Shown here piece after piece: positions 41,030-51,483 of a stretch of DNA of 64,000 nucleotides; position 1 is the stretch's first letter; the number at the start of each line of letters is the position of its first letter. Made by a program: the position numbers and the translations under genes. The notes under the pieces were generated by a model. It had not been told where the DNA came from. It did not search any database and saw only the letters and a list, made by a program, of their open reading frames with translations. Location of the stretch: the NCBI GenBank assembly GCA_949710005.1, contig OX453283.1, positions 26,059,135-26,123,134 on the forward strand. Direction: 5' to 3'. Source of the stretch: Ricordea florida (taxonomy: Eukaryota > Cnidaria > Anthozoa > Corallimorpharia > Ricordeidae).

Positions 41030-41289
41030 TGTGAGATAAGCACAAGCAAAAGCACAATTATGTTCACACTAACGACTAACGCGTGCGCACTGCGAGTCAC
41101 ACCGGTGGAGAAACAAAGATGGCGGAAGAGCCGCTGATGCTTGATTATTTCACGCCAGTTCCCACTTGTGAAATAAGCAAAACAGAAGCACAAGAAAAAG
41201 AAAACCTTATGCTTATTTCATCCCGGTGCACATGAGCGTTTTCTTGTGCTTATTCTTGCGCGTATCTCACAAGAGCTAACCAGGCTTAA
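41030..41289. mobile_element. Foldback MITE-like element
   Basis: The ends AAGCCGGGTTCACACTTGTG and CACAAGAGCTAACCAGGCTT are inverted, and AAGCACAAG near 41039 is matched by CTTGTGCTT near 41244. The rest of the intron to 41926 shows nothing recognisable. Confidence 0.65.
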
Positions 41290-41926
41290 CTGGCATTCTA
41301 GAAGAGTACGATTGACAGCGGCAACCGTTCTCAAAAGAGGTTCGAGCTAACAGCCATTGGAGGTAATTAAACTAATAAACCTGCAGAAAAAAGAAGAGCT
41401 TTCAATTGAGGTTCATGGTGTTGTTTCTGCATTTTGGGTCCTTGTATCTGAACTTAAAGTTGTTTTTGACAAGCTATATGGTTGCTATGTTAACCTGTTA
41501 CAAAAACAAGATTACTTTAATGAGTTCACCATTAATAAAGCAATTGATTGATGGCTTGATTGCCGTATTACAGCACAAAACAATCCTGAGCATTGGCAAA
41601 AAATACTGGTACGTTTAGTGAACTACTTTTAATTAACGGGAAGTGACAAAAAATACCTCTTGTTGGTCTTTCATTAGGTGCGCTTAGCGACAAGACTGTC
41701 CAATATGTAAACCTTATTTATCAGGGTGTTCATTAGGCATCGGAGATCGGAGAATTCACCGGCTACTACGAAGAATTCTCCGGCTACTACGCAGAATTCT
41801 CGGGTCAATTTTAGATGGCCTGAGCTAGTTTTAAATTCAGACAGGGAGCGCTTTCAGAATATTCTCCTGTTACTTTACACAATTTTCCTGCTGCAACAAT
41901 TCTTATTTAAAACCCTGTTTATATAC

Positions 41927-42024
41927 CTTATTAGACCAATAGAAGGCTTGTGGACGATTTGAAAGGCGTAGGAAGTCTGGAAACTCCATCCTCTCATTCT
42001 AGGATCTTGCCACAGGAGAGTAAC
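41927..42024 (-). CDS. Thrombospondin gene exon 12: C-terminal domain
   Basis: A 98-bp exon reading VTLLWQDPRMRGWSFQTSY and IVHKPSIGLIR, the family's TLWHDPR and HRPxxGLIR blocks. Acceptor TTTTTTCAG, donor GTATAT. Confidence 0.92.
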
Positions 42025-42125
42025 CTGAAAAAAAAAAAAGAAAGAAAACAGGATAGAACTTGCCCTTTTCCTATTGCTCACCAATAGCTAACATTCATTG
42101 ACTACACAGCACCAAAACAACTCAC

Positions 42126-42200
42126 CTGATTAGTTGTGTCTCCAGAATGCCAAAGTGCTTCAGCTAAATCGGAACCTGGTCCACTTTGGGAGTTGACAAG
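42126..42200 (-). CDS. Thrombospondin gene exon 11: C-terminal domain
   Basis: Twenty-five codons in phase 0, reading LVNSQSGPGSDLAEALWHSG, a conserved thrombospondin segment. Acceptor TTTTTACAG, donor GTGAGT. Confidence 0.9.
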
Positions 42201-42243
42201 CTGTAAAAAGAGGAAACATCAGGATAAAATGATCAAGTAAACA

Positions 42244-42545
42244 ATGGTCACACTGCATGGTTTGATCCACAGATGAAAAAGTTAGAACCACACTGTATAG
42301 TAAAACAAACAGTACCACAGTACAGTGCTGTTCAGTAGCTTTACAAAGAATGGTCACACTGCATGGTTTGATCCACAGATGAAAAAATTAGAACCACACT
42401 GTATAGTAAAACAAACAGTACCACAGTACAGTACTGTTCAGTAGATTTACAAACAATGGTCACCCTGCATGGTTTGATCCACAGATGAAAAAGTTAGAAT
42501 CACACTGTATATTAAAACAAACAGTACCAAAGTACAGTACTGTTT
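42244..42545. repeat. 106-bp tandem repeat, about 2.9 copies
   Basis: GGTCACACTGCATGGTTTGA recurs at 42246, 42352 and 42458. It fills most of the intron between exons 10 and 11. Confidence 0.85.
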
Positions 42546-42607
42546 ATGTGAAATCTAGAACAACCGAGATTAATCTGAAATAAAGGTTCGTCCTTTCAAT
42601 ACTGTAC

Positions 42608-42798
42608 CTTGAGTTGAATTCCTTTAATGCCAGCCTGAATATTCAAATTGTCGAAATTGCTGTTTTCTTTTCTCCACATAGCAACGTAAAATTTGCGGTT
42701 GGACTGGTAACCAAAGACGACGCCTAGATAATCTGAGCCCTCGTTTCCTTTCACGTACAGAACTCCGCTGTAGTCCACCGGGCCGTAACGGGTTGATC
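42608..42798 (-). CDS. Thrombospondin gene exon 10: C-terminal domain
   Basis: A 191-bp exon containing RYGPVDYSGVLYV and GVVFGYQSNRKFYVAMW, core strands of the thrombospondin C-terminal lectin-like domain. Donor GTACAG; the acceptor ACATGAAG is weak. Confidence 0.88.
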
Positions 42799-42869
42799 CT
42801 TCATGTAAGCACAAATGAAAAACGGGTTTCATCAAAATATGTTTTACTTACATACATGAATGAATTTAC

Positions 42870-42879
42870 CTGACAGGAA
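42870..42879 (-). CDS. Tentative 10-nt microexon in the C-terminal domain
   Basis: On the minus strand TTCCTGTCAG is flanked by an acceptor (TTCTCTTGCAG) and a donor (GTAAAT). Its length, one more than a multiple of three, exactly bridges the phases of exons 9 and 10. About ten residues expected from the family would still be missing, so another short exon may exist in the 3.9-kb intron. Confidence 0.35.
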
Positions 42880-43090
42880 CTGCAAGAGAAGACCGTCTTT
42901 TTTATTAGAATAACTCAAAGCACTTCAACAAGGAAGCCTGTTTATAACAGAACGTTATACAGTCAAGAATAACAAAGATGCTACTAGAGGGAAGCACTTG
43001 CTGAAAACGTACGGTCGTAATTTTACTCACCCAACAAGAAAACAAAAAATATCTCGCAACTCTCAAAATACATGTGTCACCAGAAACCCA

Positions 43091-43294
43091 AAAGACTTGA
43101 AACGTGAAACTCACGTTCACAGCTTGTTCAGCTTCAATATTTCCCATGTACCATATTTGGAAACAGCTTGGCCCAGTCTTTGAGCTTGTTGGCACTGATT
43201 GGTTCATTAGGTTTCCAAATATGGTACTTAGTAGATTGAATGTGGACAAGCTGTGGTTAAAGACATTTAAAGGCAGTTACATGTTTCAAGTCTC
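43091..43294. mobile_element. Foldback element
   Basis: Imperfect inverted arms: ACCATATTTGGAAAC near 43149 pairs with GTTTCCAAATATGGT near 43211, and CAGCTTGT at 43120 pairs with ACAAGCTG at 43246. Confidence 0.6.
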
Positions 43295-43683
43295 TGGCAT
43301 CACTGTATTATTTTTCTCTCATATATTTCATCCATATTTGTTGGTATCCGACCGAACGTTCCCATCAAGCTCTTACATGTATGATGTACTGTAATACATG
43401 ATGTAACTATGACGGAAAGTGTACTTTTCAGTGAGCTCTGTGTAGTTTATAATCGTTATGCAATGCCTTCCCGTGGCATATTTCAGCATTACCTAACTAG
43501 TCACTAGTTTCATGGTATTATACTTAGTCACCTTAAGGGTACTATACCAAAAGACCACTGAGGAGATTTCCATGAAATAGCACTTATAATCATTGCGTAA
43601 CTAAACCGTTCAGTAAGGTAAATCCATTCAGTATTATAACAGGGTGGCCCACAATAATAAACAACACAAAATCCAGTTAGCAT

Positions 43684-43820
43684 AGGTATTCGAATGGTTT
43701 CGAGTGCAGTTTGGAATCAATGAGAAGCAGCTTGTAGGGCGAGTGCAATTTGTCGCCTTTGAAAAATTTACGAGTGCTTGTTTATTCCAAATCGCACTCA
43801 AAACCATTTGATTACTTGTT
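43684..43820. mobile_element. MITE family 2, copy 1
   Basis: The ends are CGAATGGTTTCGAGTGCA and CGCACTCAAAACCATTTGA, inverted. Related copies are at 48815 and 59117. Confidence 0.65.
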
Positions 43821-43829
43821 AGTAATAAA

Positions 43830-45398
43830 CATGAAAAATTTCAATTTCACATTTTTGCACCTGCAAATGCTAGTTTCATTTTTTGGTTATCCTGTGTGAT
43901 CGGACCAGTCCGTCCGAGCGTTGAGGACACGTGATTTGATCGAGGTTCGTTCCAGTTTAGGACAACCTCGGCGCTACACGTTTTCGTCGATTGAGTTGTT
44001 ATTTCCCTTGTGTATGGTCAAAGGAACACTAACCGGACTGTTATTTGTAAAGGAACTTACGGAGAACGAAGGTTAAGGTAACACGAAATTTCGTATTGTA
44101 AACAGGACAGTGTCGAGCGTTTCCTTGTTGATCTAGACGAATAAACGATGGACTTTACGGCCGTTACAGCACTCAAGTTCAACTTACTGCACTGTTTGGT
44201 ATCAATTAACGCGCTCTCAGCCAATCAGCGCATAGATATTTTTGCAGGTATATTATCAATGCCAGAATGGCTTACTGAACACGCATACCTATTAACATGG
44301 CGGGATGTTTGGAACTACCGCTAGTTATCTCCTCTACATCAACACCCTGCAGAAAAACATTAAAAGACATGTTTTAAGCGAGAAAAGAAAAATAGCTTGT
44401 ATTATTAGCGGAGCTCCACAGAGCCCCATAACTACCGTGCGAGGATAGAAATTGAGAAAACCATGCGTTTGAGTTTTCATGGTCATCGTGGCTAGCGGCG
44501 TGGCTCGCGGGCGCGTGCGCCTAGCGACGACGACGACGACGACGATGTTGCCCCAACATGGCGGCCATAGTCATCCGGGATATTTAGAAGGTCTTAAACC
44601 GAAACGAGGCTTTGTTTTTCGCGCGCTTTTCGCGGCTTGCCGCGGCTACACAACCAACAGCCAGCAGTCTACAGCAGTCTGCAATGTTTTGCTGAAGAAA
44701 CGGATTATTCATAGCGGTTTTGGAGGAGAAATTTTCTTCCTACAAGTTTTCAAGCGTTTTTGGAGGGACATAAGCATAAAGCTGAGTGTCTATTTTTCAT
44801 TTGTTAAAGAGCTGCCTAGCTGCTTTTGGTGTTGCTTTAAAACTATTATAATTTTGCTGACCAGGTAATGGTTCTTCCGTTGAGTCGCGAGCTAGATGTT
44901 TTTCTTTTTGACGATTTATTTCAGCTATCGAATCTTCTTTAAGTAGTTGCGTACACCAGGCGTATTAAATAACTTTAGTGACAGCATTTTCAAAGTGTGA
45001 GGGTCTGTGTGAGAAGCTCCGCTTTTAGGCTTGCCTAAATCTATTTAATACACATTATAATATAGCTACGTTCTTACGCGCGCTCTGATTGGTCAAAAAC
45101 CCATATTTTATCAGAGTATAAAACATAGAAAAAGCGTGTTTTATTGTTTTTGGCCACCTTACCTCTACTCGACAATTCTTTAAGAGACGGCGAAAAACAT
45201 TTTCTTTGAAGAAATTCATGATGGAGTTCTCTGCATCTCAGCAGAAAGTTTTGAAGCCGAGAATAATAAAACAAAAATAAAAGAGAATAATAAAACAAAA
45301 TAAAACAGTCGAGAAGTTGGTATTAAATGGCGTTAGTGTGTCGATCTGTGTGCTTTGTTGTTTCTACTCGAGGCATGTAAAATCTATATCATAAAGCG
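43830..45398. other. Intron DNA with a CpG-rich stretch
   Basis: The segment at about 44400-44700 is rich in CpG (GCGGGCGCGTGCGCC and a CGACGA run). A 129-codon frame starts at 44479 but has no recognisable domain. It could be a promoter-like island or an old repeat. The remainder shows nothing recognisable. Confidence 0.4.
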
Positions 45399-45574
45399 AA
45401 TAAAGAAGCCTAAGCCGTGTATTACACTGTGATAAAAACACTCCGGACATTTGAGAACACTCGAGAAATGTAGGAAACATGAGCCGCAGGCGAGTGTTTT
45501 CTACATTTCACTCGTAATCTCAAATGCCCGTCGTGTTTTATCACAGTGTAATACACGGCTTAGGCTTCTTTATT
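45399..45574. mobile_element. Foldback MITE with perfect 39-bp inverted repeats
   Basis: Arms 45399-45437 and 45536-45574 are exact reverse complements, beginning AATAAAGAAGCCTAAGCC. The 98-bp interior is partly palindromic too. Perfect arms indicate recent insertion. Confidence 0.9.
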
Positions 45575-45784
45575 TGTTAAGAAAAGCAAGATTATACCGA
45601 GGAAAGAAAACCTTATCCATGTAGTTACTAAAACGGAATTGTAATTTCCGAACTTCAGTGAACGGTGGACAGTAGCCAGCGAAAATTCGGTCTAAAAAAA
45701 TAGATTAGATAAGTCATTATTGTGGTTACTTAAGCGGAACAGGAGGTCATTATTTTCAATAAATATTATTATTTTCAATGACCT

Positions 45785-46275
45785 CCTGTTCCATATGCAG
45801 CCATGTTGACCTCACGCTTGGTCAGTAACACATATTTATTGACTCTGTCTTGGTCAATAAAAACGCAAAAAAGAACTTGGCCAATATGCAGCCATGTTGA
45901 CCTCACGCCTGGTCAATAACACATATTTATTGACTCTGTCTCGGTCAATAAAAACGCAAAAAAGAACTTGGCCAATATGCAGCCATGTTGACCTCACGCC
46001 TGGTCAATAACACATATTTATTGACTCTGTCTCGGTCAATAAAAACGCAAAAAGGGAACTTGGTCAATATGCAGTCGTGTTGACCTCACGCTTGGTTAAT
46101 AACACATATTTATTGACTCTGTCTAGGTCAATAAAAACGCAATAAAGAACTCGGCCAATATGCAGCCATGTTGACCTCACGCTTGGTCAATAACACATAC
46201 TTATTGACTCTATCTCGGTCAATAGAAACGCAAAAAAGAACTCGGCCAATATGCAGCTATCTTGACCAAAAAAAC
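45785..46275. repeat. 91-bp tandem repeat, about 5 copies
   Basis: CAGCCATGTTGACCTCACGC recurs at 45798, 45889, 45980, 46072, 46163 and 46254 with small changes. Each unit also holds an inverted pair, TTATTGAC and GTCAATAA. Confidence 0.9.
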
Positions 46276-46419
46276 TTGGTCAATAAAGAATTTATCATAT
46301 GGTTATTTTGTTTTGTTTTGTTCCGCAAGATTACGCGGGAAATACCATGCGGGTCGCGTAGCCAATCAGAACCAAGGATTTGCCTCATCTTGCGCAACCA
46401 GTAATAAATACCTCTTACT

Positions 46420-46565
46420 AACCGAGTTCGCGTTCCGTCCTGTAAGTTACGGACCGAGTTTTTCCGCTCGAATTTGTGGCCCAAGAGCGAAGCGCGCGGG
46501 CCATAAATCCGAGCGAAAAAAGCGAGGATCCGTAACTTACAGTACGGGCCGAGAAAACGAGGTTT
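46420..46565. mobile_element. Foldback element
   Basis: The arm CCTGTAAGTTACGGACCGAG near 46439 is answered by GATCCGTAACTTACAG near 46527, and GGCCC near 46479 by GGGCC near 46498. Confidence 0.65.
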
Positions 46566-46741
46566 GTAAGATATTTATATCTTTTCGGCGACCAAAAACA
46601 AACTTTTGAATTCAGCGGGCCGTACAGTGACGTACGGGACGCTAAATTGACCAATCACAGGGCGCGTACTAGCTGAGAGGTATAATAAAACAAATTTACT
46701 TTGAAAACGGATTTAAAAACGGTTTGTCTTAAAATGCATAC

Positions 46742-46917
46742 CTTTTCGGCAACCCTCCACACTGGTAAAGGATCGCTATGAGCAGGGTACAGGTCAACAG
46801 TGAAATATTCCAAGAAGCTTGTTTTACTGATGTGTTTAACATAAGGACAATGATCATCATCGTCTAATACACCATCACCATCAAAGTCTGTGATACAGGC
46901 GTCGCCCACAGCTCTCG
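46742..46917 (-). CDS. Thrombospondin gene exon 9: last type-3 repeat, start of C-terminal domain
   Basis: A 176-bp exon with DFDGDGVLDDDDHCPYVKH followed by FLEYFTVDLYPAHSDPLPVW, the junction of type-3 repeats with the C-terminal domain. It ends in phase 0. Acceptor CTTTGCAG, donor GTATGC. Confidence 0.87.
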
Positions 46918-47319
46918 CTGCAAAGTAGAAGAAGAGAACACAGGACAAAAGACCATGAAAACAGATCAAAGTAAATTTTTCAAAGAGTTACAAAATAAAG
47001 ACGAAAGATGGAGGGGCATACATTAGTTTTTAACTCAATTTATTATATGGCTGGCTCCGCGAGTGGTCAATATGAGGCGAATTTTGAGTTTTGATTGGCT
47101 ACCGGAGCGGGAAATATGGGTCAGTCTTGCCCGCTTGGGATTTCTCGCGTTCACCTCATAGAAATCGAGAGCGAATAATCGAATTCTTTTAGTAAAAAAT
47201 CACAAACGAATCATGTGTCGGTGAAAAGAATACAAATTTAACGTTCATTTGTTACATAACTTCGCTAAAGCGCGAAGACGCTGCCATTTTCAAAACGATC
47301 TTCAACCAAGTGCTACACT

Positions 47320-47495
47320 CTAATTAAACAATAGAGTGTTTCTGTCGAGGAGCTATCGGCTGATAGTTGCCCCGCGGAAATTTGATGTTCTTAAAACAAA
47401 TATGCTAGTTTGAAGAACATCAAATTTCCAAGGGTCAACTATAGGACCGATAGTTTCGAGACATAAGCACTCTACTGTCTTAATTGTTCACCACA
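47320..47495. mobile_element. Foldback element
   Basis: GGAAATTTGATGTTCTT near 47377 is answered by GAAGAACATCAAATTTCC near 47413, and flanking AATTAAACAATAGAGTG by CACTCTACTGTCTTAATTG. It lies in the intron between exons 8 and 9. Confidence 0.65.
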
Positions 47496-47894
47496 AAATT
47501 TTCTTCTGCGCGCCAGTTGAAAAGCAATCAAAATCCACTAAATGCAGGTCTATCAAATATTTATTCATGTGTACACCCTAAAATTTCAATAATTCGCAAC
47601 GTACATTGCCTAAAAAATACGGTATAATTGTAAGAAAATTCACATTTTCACGGACGGTTACCATCCATCCGGGTATTTTCCTCGGAAGGGCACTGTAAGC
47701 TGATTGTGTCTCTCCGCGGACGAACACTATGGCGTCACGTGATCAATTTAAACCAATAAGGAGAGGCGAAAATTTAGTGGTGAACTATGACTGATAGTGT
47801 CCAGTAGTTCAGCCAATCAGATTGCGGCATCGCTGTGCTCTTAGCCAATCAAAATCCAGCAATTTTCTAATGTATACGATTCAGTAGATTGTAC

Positions 47895-48008
47895 CTTTTG
47901 CATCATAGGCCAGTTGGACATGTTCTTGTCCTGAGTTGCTGACCAATCGGCAGTTATCTTGCATGTTAAGGACACCGTCACCATCCTGATCATCATCACA
48001 AGCATCAC
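47895..48008 (-). CDS. Thrombospondin gene exon 8: type-3 repeat
   Basis: A 114-bp exon coding [19 protein letters not shown], entering in phase 1 and leaving in phase 1. Acceptor TCTCTTCAG, donor GTACAA. The upstream intron of 8.3 kb holds the nearly full-length LINE. Confidence 0.87.
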
Positions 48009-48465
48009 CTGAAGAGATTATCAACCAGGTCAATGGTTAAATCTTGCACTTTCACAAGTCACCAATATATAAATTCTCCTCAAATGGCCCCGTTTACAAT
48101 AATTATCACATACATAGCAAAATTACTAAATGCTGATTGGCTGAGGCAGAGCAACGTTTCTTAATCACATTTTTTCCTTAATTTAATTAATGTTTATTTT
48201 TCTTAATCACCAGGGCACTTTTGGTAAATCAAGAGGGCATGATTACTCGATCCTGATTGGTTAACAGTTGCCTAGTAACAAAGCGTTATTGTTGAATCTG
48301 TTGGTACCAACGATTTGGAACCGTGTTTACTGTAATTTTAAGAATAAAATGTTCTTTAAAAAAAGTGGTCATTTAATTGATTGTCATTTGTCCCGGGATT
48401 GAGCGGACTTCCCTCAATAATTTTGCCCTTTATGCGATAAATAAGTAGTCACAATCTGACCTTGT

Positions 48466-48550
48466 GCAATTAAGGATTAATTTCATCTGCATTTTTCAAA
48501 AAAAAAAACTTTGAAAATACGCGTGAGATTAATCCTTAATTGCCCTTGGG
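48466..48550. repeat. Short hairpin element
   Basis: GCAATTAAGGATTAAT near 48466 and ATTAATCCTTAATTGC near 48526 are perfect inverted copies. Confidence 0.6.
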
Positions 48551-48814
48551 CTCAAGCGATTACAGATAAATAGAAGTTCTTAGACGCTTCCCAACTGGAC
48601 TGGTCTCAGTCAATCAGAACAGACACATACCAAGTATAAGGAAACAGTTCAACATTCAACTCTGACAAGTATGCAATTTTTCCTAACATAAGCCCATCAT
48701 TCGTTAATAATATACATGCAAAAATTCTAACATGCTGATTGGCTTAGGAACTCGTCAATTAATCCTAAGCCGTGCAGAAAGTTGAAATTAAATTTTTGTA
48801 CCTATACTATTAAC

Positions 48815-48962
48815 AAGTAATCAAATGATTTCGAGTGAAGTTTCGTATAAATAAGCACTCATAAAATTTTCAAAGACAACAAATTGCACTCGCAGTACGA
48901 GCTCATGCAATTTTCTTCTGTTAATTTATTCCAAAGTGCACTCGAAATCATTTGATTTCCTA
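48815..48962. mobile_element. MITE family 2, copy 2
   Basis: The ends AATCAAATGATTTCGAGTG and CACTCGAAATCATTTGATT are inverted. It is the clearest of the three copies. Confidence 0.75.
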
Positions 48963-49351
48963 TACGCATCACCAGCAACCATGGCAACTTGAGAACGAAC
49001 TGAAGCAGCTATAACTATAACTTTATTATATCACATTCAGGATATCTCCAATAAAAAACAGATTACAAAAATTATTTACATTCGATCATATAGATAAAAA
49101 AGAGAATACAATAAGCTAAAAGATTACAATTACTTTAAATTAACTGCAGCTGGAGCAACAAAAGTGACCAAACAACGGCAACCAAACTCTACTCCACTTA
49201 AACATTTGGTGTTACTCAATAAGAGAACAATAGTGGAACAGCGCATAAAAGATATACAGATGGAAAAGGCCAATACAATGATTAAAGAAGAGAAAACGAA
49301 TCATCATCACAACTGAGACTTTAAGCTTTAAAACAAAGAATGCATACACCT

Positions 49352-49577
49352 GGGACCGGTTGTTCGAAGGCCGATTAGTGTTAAGCCAGGGTTAAATTTA
49401 ACCCCAATTTGTTTTCCTCTTGTAAACAAAACATTTTCTCTATTTTTCAAAGCATACAGTCATCAAATTGTATTCAAAAATAATTATACTGAATGTACTT
49501 TTTAAGCTCTCATATAAGCATTTAAATTTTGCACTAACCCTGGGTTAACTGAACCCTTCTTAGAACAACCTGGCCCT
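49352..49577. mobile_element. MITE family 1, copy 2
   Basis: About 226 bp, with the left end GGGACCGGTTGTTCGAAGG and a diverged right end AGAACAACCTGGCCCTG. Confidence 0.75.
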
Positions 49578-49579
49578 GT

Positions 49580-50545
49580 AGAAAGTACGAATACTTTGTG
49601 GTTATGGTACTTTGCTGAAAGTCAGAGCAAAGTGAGAAAAGAGTGGCACTTTTCAGAGTCAGCCTACTGGACATACCTCTGAGAGAATGTAACCAAAGAT
49701 GATAGAAAGGAAGAGAGTGGATCTATTGAACACATCTGGGGTAAAGGCAGTCAAAGAAAGGTAGTCTAAAAGCGAGGAAAGAAGGCAAAAACTGTACGTC
49801 GTGTAAACCAAGAGGAATAATTGTCATAACCAACAACAGACAGGTGCAAAATTGAACGTTTAAGAAAACAAGAGCCACTAATACGTGAGGAATTGTTACC
49901 AAGAACAGAAGCAATTCAAATAGAGAACATAGTTCCAAAGCTAAAGAATGTAAACGGACTTTTGAGCAAATGACCAAATGGAACGCAGGTTTGCAGTGGC
50001 AAAGCGACGTTTTTATGTCACAAGGCTTTTAAATTTACATCTGATGTTGATGATATGAAAATCACTTAGTTGTGAAAAGGTGATCAAACGGTAAACTAAG
50101 GGCGCTTACCAAAACGCAGAACTGACCAGCCAGGCAGGTCAAATTAAAAATGAAGTAGGCTTCTTTTGAGAGTTTTCGCCAAAAACCTGTCACTGCTATA
50201 CATGCTGTGTAGAAATAAACTGATCTGGCTGGACAGCTCTGATTGATAGTGGAATTCTCTTTACAAATGGACTGGTCTGACCGGCCAGTTCTGGCAAATG
50301 GTAAGCATCCTAAGAGTGATAGGAGTTGAGCAACTCTACTAACATCACATGAGGTGCAAGCAATACGGTCTGTAACATTGCATGAGGTGCAATGTTACAG
50401 ACCCTTTCGGCGGTATACCACGAAGCTCTTTACATAGAGGATATGATGATATTACATGGCCGCCGGGAGATACGAAATTTATCTTCGAGTGTTATAAAAT
50501 ATTTCTCGAGTGAGAGCAGCGAAAGAGTTTAATATTTTCGCCAGT
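49580..50545. other. Intron DNA, nothing recognised
   Basis: No exon of the thrombospondin gene and no clear repeat. A short minus-strand frame at 49723-49977 has no support. Confidence 0.5.
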
Positions 50546-50547
50546 CT

Positions 50548-50990
50548 GGGGAGGGCTGCCGATCTACCTTGATAAAGATCTACAAAGAGTGCAGAATAGA
50601 CGTCTAAATGTGATAGGACTCCCTAGGGACACTGTTCAGTCACTTGCGACTAGGCGTCAGAAATTGACGAGGAGAGAATTTAAACGTATCCAAGAATCTG
50701 ACGCGCATCCTTGCAAACGTTTTTTAGACAAGGCAGTGGATCATGGCTTTAACCTAAGATCCTGTAAGACGAACTCACTGCACTTCAGAATACCTGTATC
50801 ACGTACTAACAGGCACAAACAATCGTTTATTCCTAGAGGTGCTAAACTTAATCTCAATTTCACTTAGCCTTTTATAACTTTAATCTTATATATAATATAC
50901 TTTTGTAGTGGTTTTAAATTTTATTGTAATATTACCGTAATTCTTATGCCAAAGGTAATAAATAAAGTTTATTATTATTATTATTTTCAA
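50548..50990 (+). mobile_element. CR1/L2-like LINE 3' end fragment
   Basis: A frame at 50548-50866 reads the C-terminal end of a reverse transcriptase polyprotein (GGLPIYL, RVQNRRLNVIG and LATRRQKL). It is followed by a short AT-rich tail and a TTATTA microsatellite. It is heavily 5'-truncated. Confidence 0.6.
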
Positions 50991-51396
50991 AACGAGAAGA
51001 CAAACTTTCGCATCTCCAAGAAACCATGTAATTTTCTTTTTTACTATACAAAATTTAGTGGTAAAAACGCCTGCACGTGTGATATCATTTTTAACAATTT
51101 GCTACCACTCAGTATACCACTCAATTTTCTGTCATAAAGCCTATTATTCCCTGACTGCTGTATGCTGTACATCATATTTGGGAGACAGAATCAGCAATGA
51201 AGTCCTACTTTTGACCATTTTTTCCCTTTTCTTTGGGAAGACAGGAAAAAGATAGCCCCATTTCATTGGTTTCAGGGGCCAGAAGCATTGCTTGTATTTT
51301 GTGTCTTGGTGTGTTCTGTTGTTTGGTTTGCCAATGATATAGAACCTAGTAAAGGCTGCTAACCGCCCTTCATCAGTTTATATCATCTCTACTCTC

Positions 51397-51413
51397 ATGA
51401 TGATAATAATAAC

Positions 51414-51483
<70 letters not shown>
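51397..51483 (+). repeat. (AAT)n microsatellite, LINE target
   Basis: About 25 AAT units directly precede the full-length LINE. Confidence 0.92.
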
